NCBI RefSeq assembly: GCF_964340395.1
Contig: NC_135561.1
Location: 24,122,986-24,186,985, forward strand
From: Glandiceps talaboti
Lineage: Eukaryota; Hemichordata; Enteropneusta; Spengelidae
DNA: 64,000 nucleotides
Reading direction: 5' to 3'
Shown: positions 38,701 to 50,204 of the stretch, piece by piece
How the letters are laid out: each line of letters begins with the position of its first letter
Numbering within the stretch: the first letter of the stretch is position 1
Notes under the pieces: model-generated
What the model was told of the DNA's origin: nothing
The model's database searches: none
The model's input: the letters and a program-made list of their open reading frames with translations, nothing else
Program-made: the position numbers and the translations under genes

Positions 38701-39233
38701 TATTGCATGTATTTTAGTAAAGTCACTGGTATGTTAGAGAACTTTAGGTGGCCATACCTAGTGTATAATAGAAACTGGAATCTGATGAGATGTGGTGATT
38801 TGTAGTGTCAATAAGATGTAGTGTCCAAAATAGAAAGTGCATCTATTCTTCATACTGAAGAGCAGAACAATTTAGATTAACTTCTTTTATAAACTATCTC
38901 TGAAGATTACCATTAGGAAACCTTCAAGTTCATTTTTTGCCCCAAAGAGCAATAAGTGAAGCATTAATTGTGAAACAGCCAAGCATTTACATGACTTGTT
39001 CTGTAACTAGTGTGGTAGCTAGATAATTCATGTATATGTACAGGGATGTTAGAACTCTTACATGAAGTAATATTAAAGAATTGGTGTTAAGAAACAGGGA
39101 CAATAATAAATGATACATGTACCTGTCAGTTCAGACAAGGCTATATGCCATTGTAGAAAAGGATTTTCTTCTTCCATCACAATCCAAAACACAATGACCC
39201 CCCCCCCCCCACAATTTTCAAAACAGCATGACC

Positions 39234-39268
<35 letters not shown>

Positions 39269-39607
39269 TTCAAAAACTGGTGACCCCCCGGCCACAGAAA
39301 CTGACCAGTTCCTAAAGTTGCAACATGTCAGCTATAAATATTTACAGGACATTGATGTTATTATACATTCATATAGTACGGTAGTGTTCTGATAGCAGAC
39401 TTTTTCTCAAGTGTTTATTTTTATCATTCTCTATGATCTTCTAGTTTTTATTTTGACGTATTTCAAGTATTTACACTATACGTATTTGCACTATCATCAT
39501 TGCAGGATGATTATATATCCACAAGACAGAAGCACCACTATCACCCACTTGAGCAATCTACCACGGTGAAATTACTTTAGTATTACATAAATATAGTTGC
39601 CATATAC
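38701..39607. other. Intron sequence with long poly-C tracts
   Basis: No gene is seen. Two C runs at about 39198-39210 and 39238-39265 (G runs on the gene's sense strand) are separated by ACAATTTTCAAAACAGCATG-type sequence, and a partial third copy follows (AATTTCAAAAACTGGTGACC), so this is a small degenerate tandem repeat with expanded C tracts. Confidence 0.6.
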
Positions 39608-39745
39608 CTTGCACATCCAATGTAATATCCACTTTCTTGGTGTTTCCCAGAGTTGGCTGTCTAGCACGACATGTGTAAGTTCCTTCATCAGCCAATGTTA
39701 CATCCTGAATACCTAGACCATACTGTTGAGTTGGTACATACCGTT
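39608..39745 (-). CDS. Ig2, second-half exon
   Basis: The exon is 138 bp, phase 1-1, with acceptor TACACTTTCAG|AACGG and donor CAAG|GTATAT. It encodes RYVPTQQYGLGIQDVTLADE, then GTYTCRARQ and TKKVDITLDVQ. The L-x-I-x-D-V-x-x-x-D-x-G-x-Y-x-C pattern is the E-to-F strand signature of an I-set Ig domain. Its junction codon with the previous exon is GAA (Glu), and with the next exon GTT (Val), giving the continuous linker DVQVPPTIT. It stands alone between a poly-C-rich stretch and a Helentron-like element. Confidence 0.93.
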
Positions 39746-40393
39746 CTGAAAGTGTATAACGCAAATCTTTCCATCAAACAAGGAACTAACTGTTAGCTGG
39801 CAATTCTAAAGACAAAGGTAGCAAATATAAGCTATGCATTATATTAAAAAATTAAGTCAACTATAAGGATAAACTGTTCTTCGTAATATATAGATAGGGA
39901 TATAACTGAATGTTATTAGAATTGACCAAAGCAAATAGTTTGTTGAATACTGCTGCCCTCAAAACATTCCGAGCAAAATATACACTGGAGAAAAGAAAAA
40001 TTTATAAACCCTGGAAATTCATTATAAATTTTCATTTCATTTGTATATACATCAAACTGTTTCCTTGATAAAAAGTGTAAATTTCTGGAAAATTACATTT
40101 ACCATTAAATATTGCAATATGTTATATAACATGTACAACTATAGAATCTGTGCACTGCCACATAAGGCCAAAAAAAGAAGAAGAATTGTTTCTCGTCAGT
40201 GCGCGCATCACTTCCATAAATACCCTTGTGTTTCTCTTGTTTTTTTGTGGTTGTCCAGCCAATGCAGTCTGCAGATCCATGGGAAACCGCAAAAATAACC
40301 CTCCCTACTTCAGTAAGGCCAACTGCATGGCCAATTATGAACAAGCAAATAGCATCTGCTCCACATAAACACTGGCTCCATGAAGTACTAAAT
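39746..40393. other. Intron sequence, no gene seen
   Basis: It contains the splice acceptor for the exon at 39608-39745 and about 600 bp of single-copy-looking sequence. ORFs at 40041-40368 on both strands share no motif with known families. Confidence 0.5.
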
Positions 40394-41625
40394 AACCAGA
40401 TTTAAACTGAATACCTCCCGTAACTTTGGGGAATCACTAATTATGCAAATAACTCATTAAACTAAAAAAACTATGGGAACAGGCTGTTTTTGGACAAGTG
40501 TGCTTTCTTAGGTTAATGTATGCACCAAATTATACAGAATTTGAAGAGTGCATGATACTGCTTAATTACCGAATATCGGTCATTATTCAAAATACACATT
40601 AAAGGTAAATGTTGTAGCAACAAACTTCACAGGACAGGTGCTGAAACCAGTCAATATTATTATGGTTGATATATGTACCATTTTATACAAAATTTGAAGC
40701 TTGTATTTTTAAGATACAGCCTAGTTACCTAAAATCATTAATCATGAAAATATTTCATGAAAACTGTAAGCTATATCAACAAATTTTATAGGACATATCC
40801 GCTTTGTTATGGTTAACGTATGTACTAAATGATATTGAAATTCAAGTATGCATTCTTATGATATATCTTAATTACCGAAAATCATTAATCATGCAAATTA
40901 TTTATTAACACTGTAAGATACATCAACAACTTTATAGGGCATATAAATATTGTTATGTTTAATGTATGAAGTAAATTATATTGAAATTGAAGTATGCAGT
41001 CTTAAGATATAGCCTAATTACCGAAAATAATTAATTATGCAAATAATTCACTAAATCTTTAAGCGAAATCAACAACTTTTATAGGACATACACACTCTGT
41101 TATGGTTAATGTATGTACTGAATTGTATTGTCGTAAGTCATAAGATATAGCCCAATTACCAAGAATCATTAATTATGCAAATTATTCATTAACACTAAAA
41201 GGTACATCAACAAGCTTTACAGGACATATGCGATAGTTATTGTTAATGTGTGTACTGAATTATATTGAAATTGAAGTATGTATTCTTAAGATATAGCCTC
41301 ATTACCAAAAATTATTAATTATGCAAATCATTCATTAACACTTTAAGGTACATCAAGAAATTTTATAGGACAAATGTATGTTCTTATGTTTAACGAATAT
41401 ACTAAATGATATTGAAATTGAAGTATGCAGTCTGAAGATATTGCTTAATTAGGTGATTTCATTGATATGCAAATTTCCCTAATTAACATGAACAGATCTC
41501 GCTCAAAGGCTAATCAGGTCTAGCCATAACCCCAAACATTATAGGTACTAAATTTCATTATAATTGAACCACCCATTTTTAAGCAAATGGTGACACAGAC
41601 AGACAGAGACACACGCGCGCGCGCG

Positions 41626-41683
<58 letters not shown>

Positions 41684-41746
41684 CGCATGACAGACACACA
41701 GACAGACATCCCCCTTTCATTACCTCCTGTACTCTTACGGGAGGTA
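40394..41746 (+). mobile_element. Helentron/pearl-like element, family B
   Basis: Same plan as family A with different sequence. The head has a short inverted CAGATTTAAACTG and the subterminal ACCTCCCGTAA. The core is about five diverged 170-180-bp units marked by ATTAATTATGCAAAT, GGTACATCAACAA and TATAGGACATA. A (CAGA)n to (GC)n to (AC)n microsatellite lies at 41598-41700. The end is a hairpin, CCTCCTGTA-CTCT-TACGGGAGG. No protein is encoded. The left border is approximate. Confidence 0.65.
41611..41680. repeat. (GC)n(AC)n dinucleotide tract
   Basis: About 22 bp of alternating CG followed by about 45 bp of alternating AC, inside the 3' part of family B. Alternating purine-pyrimidine of this length is the standard Z-DNA-prone composition. 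Confidence 0.9.
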
Positions 41747-41892
41747 AAAAGGACAGTAACTGTCATAAATAGTAGACTGAGTGACATGTTCGTTGACAAT
41801 AATTTTTTTAAAAAAATTGTGTCGTTGCACCATTTTAGACAAGCTGTTCTGACCAGAAACAATTCTTTTTTTTTGTAAGTTAAAGTTAATAC

Positions 41893-44817
41893 ACACCAAT
41901 GAGGCTGGACTGAAGGCACCCAGGCATGTCATGTCATGGTGCATTCAGTCCAGCCAGGCATGTCATGTCATAGTGCATTCAGTCCACCCAGGCATGTCAT
42001 GTCATGTCATGTCATGTCATGTCATGTCATGATGCATTCAGTCCACCCAGGAATGTCATGTCATGGTACATTCAGTCCAGCCAGGCATGTCATGTCATAG
42101 TGCATTCAGTCCACCCATGTCATGGTGCATTCAGTCCACCCAGGCATGTCATGTCATGTCATGTCATGTCATGATGCATTCAGTCCACCCAGGAATGTCA
42201 TGTCATGGTACATTCAGTCCAGCCAGGCATGTCATGTCATAGTGCATTCAGTCCACCCAGGCATGTCATGTCATGATGCATTCAGTCCACCCAGGTATAT
42301 CATGTCATGATGGATTCAGTCCACCCAGGCATGCCATGTCATGGTGTATTCAGTCCACCCAGGAATATCATGTCATGGTGCATTCAGTCCACCCAGGCAT
42401 GTCATGTCATGGTGCATTCAGTCCACCCATGTCATGGTGCATTCAGTCCACCCATGTCATGGTGCATTCAGTCCACCCAGGCATGTCATGTCATGTCATG
42501 TCATGTCATGATGCATTCAGGCCACCCAGGAATGTCATGTCATGGTGCATTCAGTCCAGCCAGGCATGTCATGTCATGGTGCATTCAATCCATCCAGGCA
42601 TATCATGTCAAGGTGTATTCAGTCCACCCAGGAATATCATGTCATGGTGCATTCAGTCCAGCCAGGCATGTCATGTCATGTCATGGTGCATTCAGTCCAC
42701 CCAGGCATATCATGTCATGTCATGGTGCATTCAGTCCACCCAGGCATGTCATGTCATGTCATGGTGCATTCAGTCCACCCAGGAATGCCATGTCATGGTG
42801 CATTCAGTCCATCCAGGTATATCATGTCATGGTGTATTCAGTCCACCCAGGAATATCATGGTGCATTCAGTCCAGCCAGGCATGTCATGTCATGATGCAT
42901 TCAGTCCAGTCAGGCATGCCACGTCATGTCATGGTGCATTCAGTCCACCCAGGAATGTCATGTCATGGTGTATTCAGTCCACTCAGGAATGTCATGTCAT
43001 GATGCATTCAGTCCAGCCAGGCATGTCATGTCATGATGCATTCAGTCCAGTCAGGAATGTCATGTCATGATGCATTCAGTCCAGCCAGGCATGTCATGTC
43101 ATGGTGTATTCAGTCCACCCAGGAATGTCATGTCATGATGCATTCAGTCCAGCCAGGCATGTCATGTCATGATGCATTCAGTCCAGTCAGGAATGCCATG
43201 TCATGATGCATTCAGTCCACCCAAGAATGTCATGTCATGGTGCATTCAGTCCACCCAGGCAAGTCATGTCATGGTGCATTGAGTCCAGCCAGGCATGTCA
43301 TGTCATGGTGCATTCAGTCCACCCAGGAATGTCATGTCATGATGCATTCAGTCCACCCAGGGATGTCATGTCATGGTGTATTCAGTCCACCCAGGGATGT
43401 CATGTCATGATGCATTCAGTCCACCCAGGAATGTCATGTCATGATGCATTCAGTCCACCCAGGGATGTCATGTCATGATGCATTCAGTCCAGCCAGGCAT
43501 GTCATGTCATTATGCATTCAGTCCAGTCAGGCATGCCACGTCATGTCATGGTGCATTCAGTCCACCCAGGAATGTCATGTCATGGTGTATTCAGTCCACC
43601 CAGGAATGTCATGTCATGATGCATTCAGTCCAGCCAGGCATGTCATGTCATGATGCATTCAGTCCAGTCAGGAATGTCATGTCATGATGCATTCAGTCCA
43701 GCCAGGCATGTCATGTCATGGTGTATTCAGTCCACCCAGGAATGTCATGTCATGATGCATTCAGTCCAGCCAGGCATGTCATGTCATGATGCATTCAGTC
43801 CAGTCAGGAATGTCATGTCATGATGCATTCAGTCCACCCAGGAATGTCATGTCATGGTGCATTCAGTCCACCCAGGCAAGTCATGTCATGGTGCATTGAG
43901 TCCAGCCAGGCATGTCATGTCATGGTGTATTCAGTCCACCCAGGGATGTCATGTCATGGTGCATTGAGTCCACCCAGGAATGTCATGTCATGATGCATTC
44001 AGTCCACCCAGGGATGTCATGTCATGGTGCATTCAGTCCACCCAGGAATGTCATGTCATGGTGCATTGAGTCCAGCCAGGGATGTCATGTCATGTCATGG
44101 TGCATTCAGTCCACCCAGGAATGTCATGTCATGTCATGGTGCATTCAGTCCACCCAGGAATGTCATGTCATGGTGTATTCAGTCCACCCAGGAATGTCAT
44201 GTCATGATGCATTCAGTAGACCCAGGGATGTCATGTCATGGTGTATTCAGTCCACCCAGGGATGTCATGTCATGTCATGATGCATTCAGTCCACCCAGGA
44301 ATGTCATGTCATGATGCATTCAGTCCACCCAGGGATGTCATGTCATGATGCATTCAGTCCACCCAGGAATGTCATGTCATGATGCATTCAGTCCACCCAG
44401 GGATGTCATGTCATGATGCATTCAGTCCAGCCAGGAATGTCATGTCATGGTGCATTGAGTCCAGCCAGGCATGTCATGTCATGGTGCATTCAGTCCACCC
44501 AGGCATATCATGTCATGTCATGGTGCATTCAGTCCACCCAGGGATGTCATGTCATGGTGTATTCAGTCCAGTCAGGAATGTCATGTCATGGTGCATTCAG
44601 TCCATCCAGGAATGTCATGTCATGGTGCATTCAGTCCACCCAGGAATGTCATGTCATGGTGCATTCAGTCCACCCAGGGATGTCATGTCATGGTGCATTT
44701 AGTCCACCCAGGGATGTCATGTCATGGTGCATTCAGTCCACCCAGGGATGTCATGTCATGGTGCATTCAGTCCACCCAGGAATGTCATGTCATGTCATGG
44801 TGTATTCAGTCCAGCAT
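41893..44817. repeat. 34-bp satellite (about 2.9 kb) with embedded GTCAT expansions
   Basis: The unit is CCACCCAGGAATGTCATGTC followed by ATGGTGCATTCAGT, with CCAGCCAGGCATG and CCAGTCAGG variants. The internal GTCAT pentamer expands to five or more copies near 42000, 42150 and 42490. Blocks recur: the variant GTCAGGCATGCCACGTCATG appears near 42910 and 43527. Long overlapping ORFs (HSVHPGMSCHDAFS pattern) are by-products of the repeat. Confidence 0.95.
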
Positions 44818-44976
44818 TCAATAAATATTAATTAACAACAACTTTTTTTTTTCTTGTCAGTAAATATCCTTTACATAATGTATACAAAACAAGACTTCAT
44901 AGAAGACACCCCCCCCACCCACCAAAAAACCCCAAATAATTTGCTTATATGTGACTTAATGAAGACATGATTTATA

Positions 44977-47288
44977 ACAAGCGACCTATCGGTCAGAATA
45001 GCTCCGCTGTTTGTTTTTTTTATTTAATTTTTTATTTTGGTGACATGTAGAAGTGGTTCAGGTCTTCACTATGCAGTTTTGTTTTAGCGATGCAATAAAG
45101 TGGTTAGTGGTTTCATATGATGTCTCACTATAAAACACATTTTACACAGAAGTTGGTAATGTATTGTACTTTTATACCATAGTCACCATTTTATAACAAA
45201 AATCTACTGTTATGAAAAATTGCACAAAATCTCAGAAAAAAATGACTGGGAAATGCACACAAGAAAAAGAAAAAAAGAGGATTTTGAGGTTGGCTATAAA
45301 TAATTCCAGTGTCTTACAGCTGTAACCCTGGAAAATTTTAATGATGAATGAAATAAACTAGGGATCTAAAATAATTTTGAGGCAATTTGAATTTCAATTT
45401 TCTAACAAATTTACAAAGTCAACAACATTCAACTTGTACTAGTTGTGGTAGATATATATAGGGAAGAAATGTATTAATCGCCATCTTAGTTTCCGTACGG
45501 CGACAATCTCAAGTACCCGGAAGAGAGTCATTCTCAGCCATACGTTACAGTGGTAACACTCGTTCATGTTCGGTTACCTTTCACAAAGAAAACACAACGA
45601 AATGGTTGAAATGATCTTTTTTTAAATTTCTTTTCATCACAACAACAAAATCTGCGTGATTGATCAAAAGTGTTGTAAACTAAACCAGAAAGAATTATCG
45701 GACTGGCTAAACTTCCCGATGAACTGGAGTAAGGTCCTACTACTTCCAAGTAAGCCTCGATAGTACTATAGTACGTGAGAAAATCGTCTCAAACTAGCGA
45801 TACAACTTTCAAAATATAACTTGACATGTCTTCATTTGTTAGAGTTATACAATTCAAGACGGGTTTTCACTCGAAAACAACAATTCTGTGAATAATGACA
45901 CTCTGAACGCAGCGATTTCTCGGACGATGTTACCACTGTAACGTATGGCTGACAACGACTTGCTTCCGGGTTAGTCCCTCGTGCATACGGGTGGATTGTC
46001 GGCGATTAATACATACATCGTCTGATATTTTAATTCACAGTGTTTCTTGTGACCGGCGCCTGTCAGCAGACTCTGCCATTTTTTTCATCATTCCATTGTA
46101 TTTAAACCTTGTACTTGACATTTCGCAATATTTATAATTCTCAACAAAATACCTCAACATGCCTCACTTCGCTCGTACTCAAAGCAGCCCCGCGCGGGTG
46201 CGGTATGATCACTGACACTGATGACATGATGAGAGAGAACCTTTTCGGATTTACATGTAAAACGGGTAAAGATACGCAAAACATAATGCAAAGTCTGAGG
46301 CCAAATTAAAGTTGTAATTATTTTAACTATTTTTACTTGCCAAATATTTGCATTTTGGAAAGGCAAGACACGTTCATGTCGTTTAACTTTACATGTGAAC
46401 TGTCGGCCATAACTTCAACCGCATGTCTGGCATGCCCTTCCTTACGCAAGTTGTCTGAATTCTGGTTCACTGTCATTCCAAATTGCACGACAATATAGAA
46501 TTAACCACAAGTTACATGTTATCTGAAAACATCACACTTTTATAGTGGGTCTGAAGTGTGATTTTAGTGAGTACCAAGAACGTCCTGTGTTGATACTCAA
46601 GATACTTGCTGTGGAAAATCGCTCGGTCAAATGAGGTCACCTTCAGCTTCTGGTCGAATCAGGATAGAGTATGCAAATGAGGATGTTGCGGACTGATTTG
46701 AAGTTTACAACCCTGTTTCGAACAAACGCTTGTCATTGGGGCGCCCAATGCGTAGAATTATGACTATAGCACATATTACATTGCTTGTTTGACGTAAATA
46801 GTGTCTTTTGAAAAGTGGCAGTTTACTTAAAGTCTCGTCGACTGATTTCCAATATGGTGTCGGTCATTATGCTCATTAACATATTCATTTTTTTTTCAAA
46901 TTACAAAAAAAAAATCATAAAAAATAAAAATGAGGATGTGCTGACTTGAAATTAACAAATCTGAGTAAGCTACCCCCTGCGCATCAACACGCCAGATGTC
47001 AAAGCAATCTAATAAGAGGTTTTCAAGGAGTTGATGAAAATGACATTTTATGACAAAAAATCATAAAAAATTGAAAATGGCACAGATCAACTTGGCATGA
47101 ACAAATCTGAATAGCCTCCCCCCAGGGAACATGCACACCAAATATCGAAGAATTCCGACTGTCACTTCCGGAGTAGATAGTAAAAATATAAAAGTTTGAC
47201 GGACACCTATGATTCACTCTACTCTCTATACCTCAATACCCACCTATACCTAAAGCTACGCTTTCAGCTTTCGCTGACAGCGGAGCTA
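44977..47288 (+). mobile_element. Helentron/pearl-like element, family C
   Basis: It starts ACAAGCGACCTATCGGTC, an ACAAG start followed by a GACC/GGTC hairpin exactly as in family A, then the subterminal TAGCTCCGCTGT. The core has about two units marked by AAAAAATCATAAAAAAT, ACAAATCTGA and GCACACCAAATAT near 46900-47180. It ends in the 3' hairpin AGCTACGCTTTCAGC-TTTC-GCTGACAGCGGAGCT, whose right arm inverts the subterminal motif. A MITE is nested at 45469-46014. No protein is encoded. Confidence 0.65.
45469..46014. mobile_element. MITE with about 90-bp terminal inverted repeats, nested in family C
   Basis: The ends ATGTATTAATCGCC (45469) and GGCGATTAATACAT (46014) are perfect inverses, and similarity continues inward through CCGGAAG and CAGCCATACGTTACAGTGG to about 90 bp per arm. 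The insert is 546 bp with no ORF of note. The target duplication cannot be fixed; TTAA or TA within ATTAAT is possible. Confidence 0.7.
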
Positions 47289-47389
47289 AAAAAGATGGTG
47301 ATGTAAATTTCCCATTGGGAGATCAAACAAACATTGCAGTACTTCTGATGCTTTAATTGTTCCAATGACCAACTACATGTATTCAACCA
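47289..47389. other. Short spacer
   Basis: Unremarkable sequence between family C and the 95-bp repeat. Confidence 0.4.
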
Positions 47390-48444
47390 TGTATTTCTGG
47401 TAAAATTCAGTGCTAGCATCAGGCTGGTTATTGGGCTAGCTCAGTATTAACACAAAACTGGCACTAACACCTCACAAACATGCGGTAGCAACTTGATTAC
47501 ATCATCAGCCCTATGTTAACACCAAGCTCGCTCAGTACTAACATAAGACTGGCACTGTACTAACACCTCACCACAGATGGTGTTAGCATGGATGTATCCA
47601 TGGTGTTAGTAACTGGAAGGGTTAATACAACATCAGCCCTATCTTAACACCAAGCTAACTCAGTGCTTTTATTTATTTAAATATTTATTTATTTCCATGG
47701 ATGACCTACGGAACGATTCCCATTTACAGGCTCCATTTACAGGTTAAAATTGTACAAGACAAACACCACAACATGCACAAACTAAACGTGTACTCGAAAC
47801 AGAAGACGGACAGAAAATAAACACCTAAAATAAAAACAACGCATATCACATTACAATATTAACACTTAAACACATCAACTGAAAAGTCAAAACACATTAA
47901 TCTAAAATAATCTGATGCAGTAAAGTCTTACAACATGGCGTAGTGCAAAAAATATCAATCAAAGAATTACTCTGTACAGTTCTATTAAAACATCTCATGC
48001 TCCTAATTAAAGGCGAGTATTTACTAATATTTATGTGACTTCGCCTCTCTCTAAAAACAGTCTGATTCCATAAAATTGTAGTTAGCGCATTGAAATCAAG
48101 CCTTGATAAGATGTAAGAACGATAATATATACTACTAAATCATTTATACAAAAACATTAAATTCAGTATTCTACGCCTGTTGTACAATGGTAACAATCCA
48201 AAAAAGGAACACAGTGCTAACTCTAGGCTGACACTAACACCTCACCAGTATATGTTAGCAACTGGAAGGGTTAATGCCTGCACCAGTCCTACGTTAACAC
48301 CAGCCTAGCTCAGTGCTAACACCAAGCTGGCAGTAACACCTCACCAATATGTTGGCAACTGGAAAAGTTAATGCCTGCACCAGTCCAATGTTAAAATCTG
48401 GCTAGCTCAGTGCTAACACCACTGCAGACTGACACTAACACCCA
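47390..48444. repeat. About 95-bp tandem repeat, about five copies, split by a LINE fragment
   Basis: Units share CTAGCTCAGTGCTAACACCA, GGCACTAACACCTCACCA, TTAGCAACTGGAAGGGTTAA and TGCACCAGTCCTA-TTAACACCA. Copies lie at 47390-47667 and 48212-48444, separated by the insertion 47668-48211. The motif ATGAGGCTGACAC at 49667 onward is a shorter relative. Confidence 0.8.
47668..48211 (-). mobile_element. LINE ORF2 C-terminal/3' fragment
   Basis: On the minus strand broken frames give LLPLYNRRRILNLMFLYK and later RRSHINISKYSPLIRS then MRCFNRT, the RR-x5-FLYK and N-terminally spaced P-x-R pattern of LINE C-termini by recall. The low-coordinate end is T/A-rich (TTTATTTATTTAAATATT), as expected for a 3' tail in this orientation. 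The target duplication CAGTGCT flanks it (47661-47667 and 48212-48218). It is 5' truncated and inactive. Confidence 0.65.
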
Positions 48445-48592
48445 ACAAGTCATTGAGAATGACATAGTCCAGCTATGATTGGGTTTTAAGGAATTATCAC
48501 TACTCTGATCACGCAACAACACTTGTGAACCTAAATCAAACAGACTTAGATATGTTGTGTCTGCTTGTTGGACATGGAACATGCCTACGACA
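48445..48592 (+). mobile_element. Family A solitary head (148 bp)
   Basis: It begins with the full ACAAGTCATTGAGAATGAC hairpin and runs through the head to GGAACATGCCTACGA, then is immediately followed by another complete family A start. It has no core repeats or 3' hairpin of its own. Confidence 0.8.
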
Positions 48593-49666
48593 ACAAGTCA
48601 TTGAGAATGACATAGTCCCCACTATAATTGGGTTTTAAGGAATTATCACTACTCTGATCACGCAACAACATTTGTGAACCTAAAACAAACAGATTTAGAT
48701 ATGTTGTGTGTGCTTGTTGGACATGGAATATGCCTCCAACAATAAAGGATTGGTTGGGTATGGGGGATCATATCACTATGAAAATGGAGTCTGAGTTATG
48801 GCTTTGGACATGGAAAATTCACAAACAAAATGGCTGCCAGGCAGCCATATTGGATCGTATCACGACGAAAATGGATATGCACATGTATGTCATAGAACAC
48901 TGTCCCAATACCAACTTTGCATGAGATCTGTTTAAGCATGTCTGAGTTATGGCTTTGGACATGGAAAATTCACAAACAAAATGGCTGCCAGGCAGCCATA
49001 TTGGATTGTATCACGACGAAAATGGATATGCACATGTATGTCATAGAACACTGTCCGAATACCAACTTTGATTGAGATCTGTTCAAGCATGTCTGAGTTA
49101 CGGCTTTGGACATGAAAATTCACAAACAAAATGGCTACCAGGCAGCCATATTGGATCGTATCACAATGAAAATGGATATGCACGTGCATGTCATAGAACA
49201 CTGTCCTAATACCAACTTTGAATGAGATCTGTTCAAACACGTCTGAGTTATGGCTTTGGACATGAAAATTCACAAACAAAATGGCTGCTAGGCGGCCATA
49301 TTGGATCGTATCATGACAACAATGAATATGCACATGTATGTCATAGAACACTGTCCTAATACCAACTTTGAATGAGATCTGTTAAAGCATGTCTGAGTTA
49401 TGGCTTTAGACAGGGAAAATTCGCAAACAAAATGATTGCTAGGCGGCCATATTGGATCGTATCATAAAACAAATTGACGTGCATATGTATGCCATAGTAT
49501 GTTGCCCCTGTACCAAGTTTGAAAAAAATCGGTCCAGGCATCTCCAAGAAACAGCTGCGGACGGACGGACGGACGGATGGACGGACGGACAGACCGACGC
49601 ACGGACGGACGGACAGACGGAACCCAGTCCATAAGTCCCCGTTCCGGACTTCGTCCACGGGGACTA
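48593..49666 (+). mobile_element. Helentron/pearl-like element, family A copy 2
   Basis: A second head follows directly on the solitary head, then about four core units, (GGAC)n at 49559-49618 and the 3' hairpin ending GGGGACTA. The junction GAAAATGG|AGTCTGAG near 48787, where part of the first core unit is missing, is shared with copy 3, so the two belong to one subfamily. Confidence 0.8.
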
Positions 49667-49763
49667 ATGAGGCTGACACAGGGGTATCACTGTGTTAACA
49701 TGAGGCTGACACTGGGCTATCACTGTGTTAACATGAGGCTGACGCAGGGCTATCACTGTGTTA
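49667..49763. repeat. About 33-bp tandem repeat, three copies
   Basis: Unit: ATGAGGCTGACACTGGGCTA plus TCACTGTGTTAAC. It adjoins the family A 3' end and may be what remains of the target repeat. Confidence 0.8.
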
Positions 49764-50204
49764 AGAGTTATAGTTTGAAATTAAACCACATAAACCATGC
49801 TTTCATACATGCTATATACAATATACAAAATAAAATAAATAAACTTTAAACTTTAATATCTATATTGATTGACAGTTTGTATTTATACTGTACCTGGTAA
49901 TATTCCATCTTTACTAGAGTTACTGTCAAACCGACCTTGGATGGATGGAGTAATGGAATGAAATGATAGTAAGTATGAACATGATCCAATTCATTGCTTC
50001 TGCTTTGTGTACATTCTTTCCTATAATTTAGTCAGTTGTAACTATAGTTTAACTGTATGATGTCATTGAAACTATTACTGCAGATAATGTTTAACACCAA
50101 ATTAATGAACTGCTTCTCACTGCTGTAATACAATATCACAAGATGTGCTTTGTTTTTTAGTACATTGTCTGTGTCATTAAAGACTTTAACCACTGGATAT
50201 CAAC
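49764..50204. other. Intron sequence, nothing recognised
   Basis: About 440 bp of AT-rich sequence without repeats, ORFs of note or RNA motifs. Confidence 0.5.

Noticed and set aside
39073-39273. Gly-rich ORF
   Set aside because: Translation of poly-C/G tracts in a degenerate tandem repeat.
42122-44835. Plus-strand ORFs of the MSCHDAFSPPRNVMS type
   Set aside because: By-products of the 34-bp array, open in several overlapping frames.
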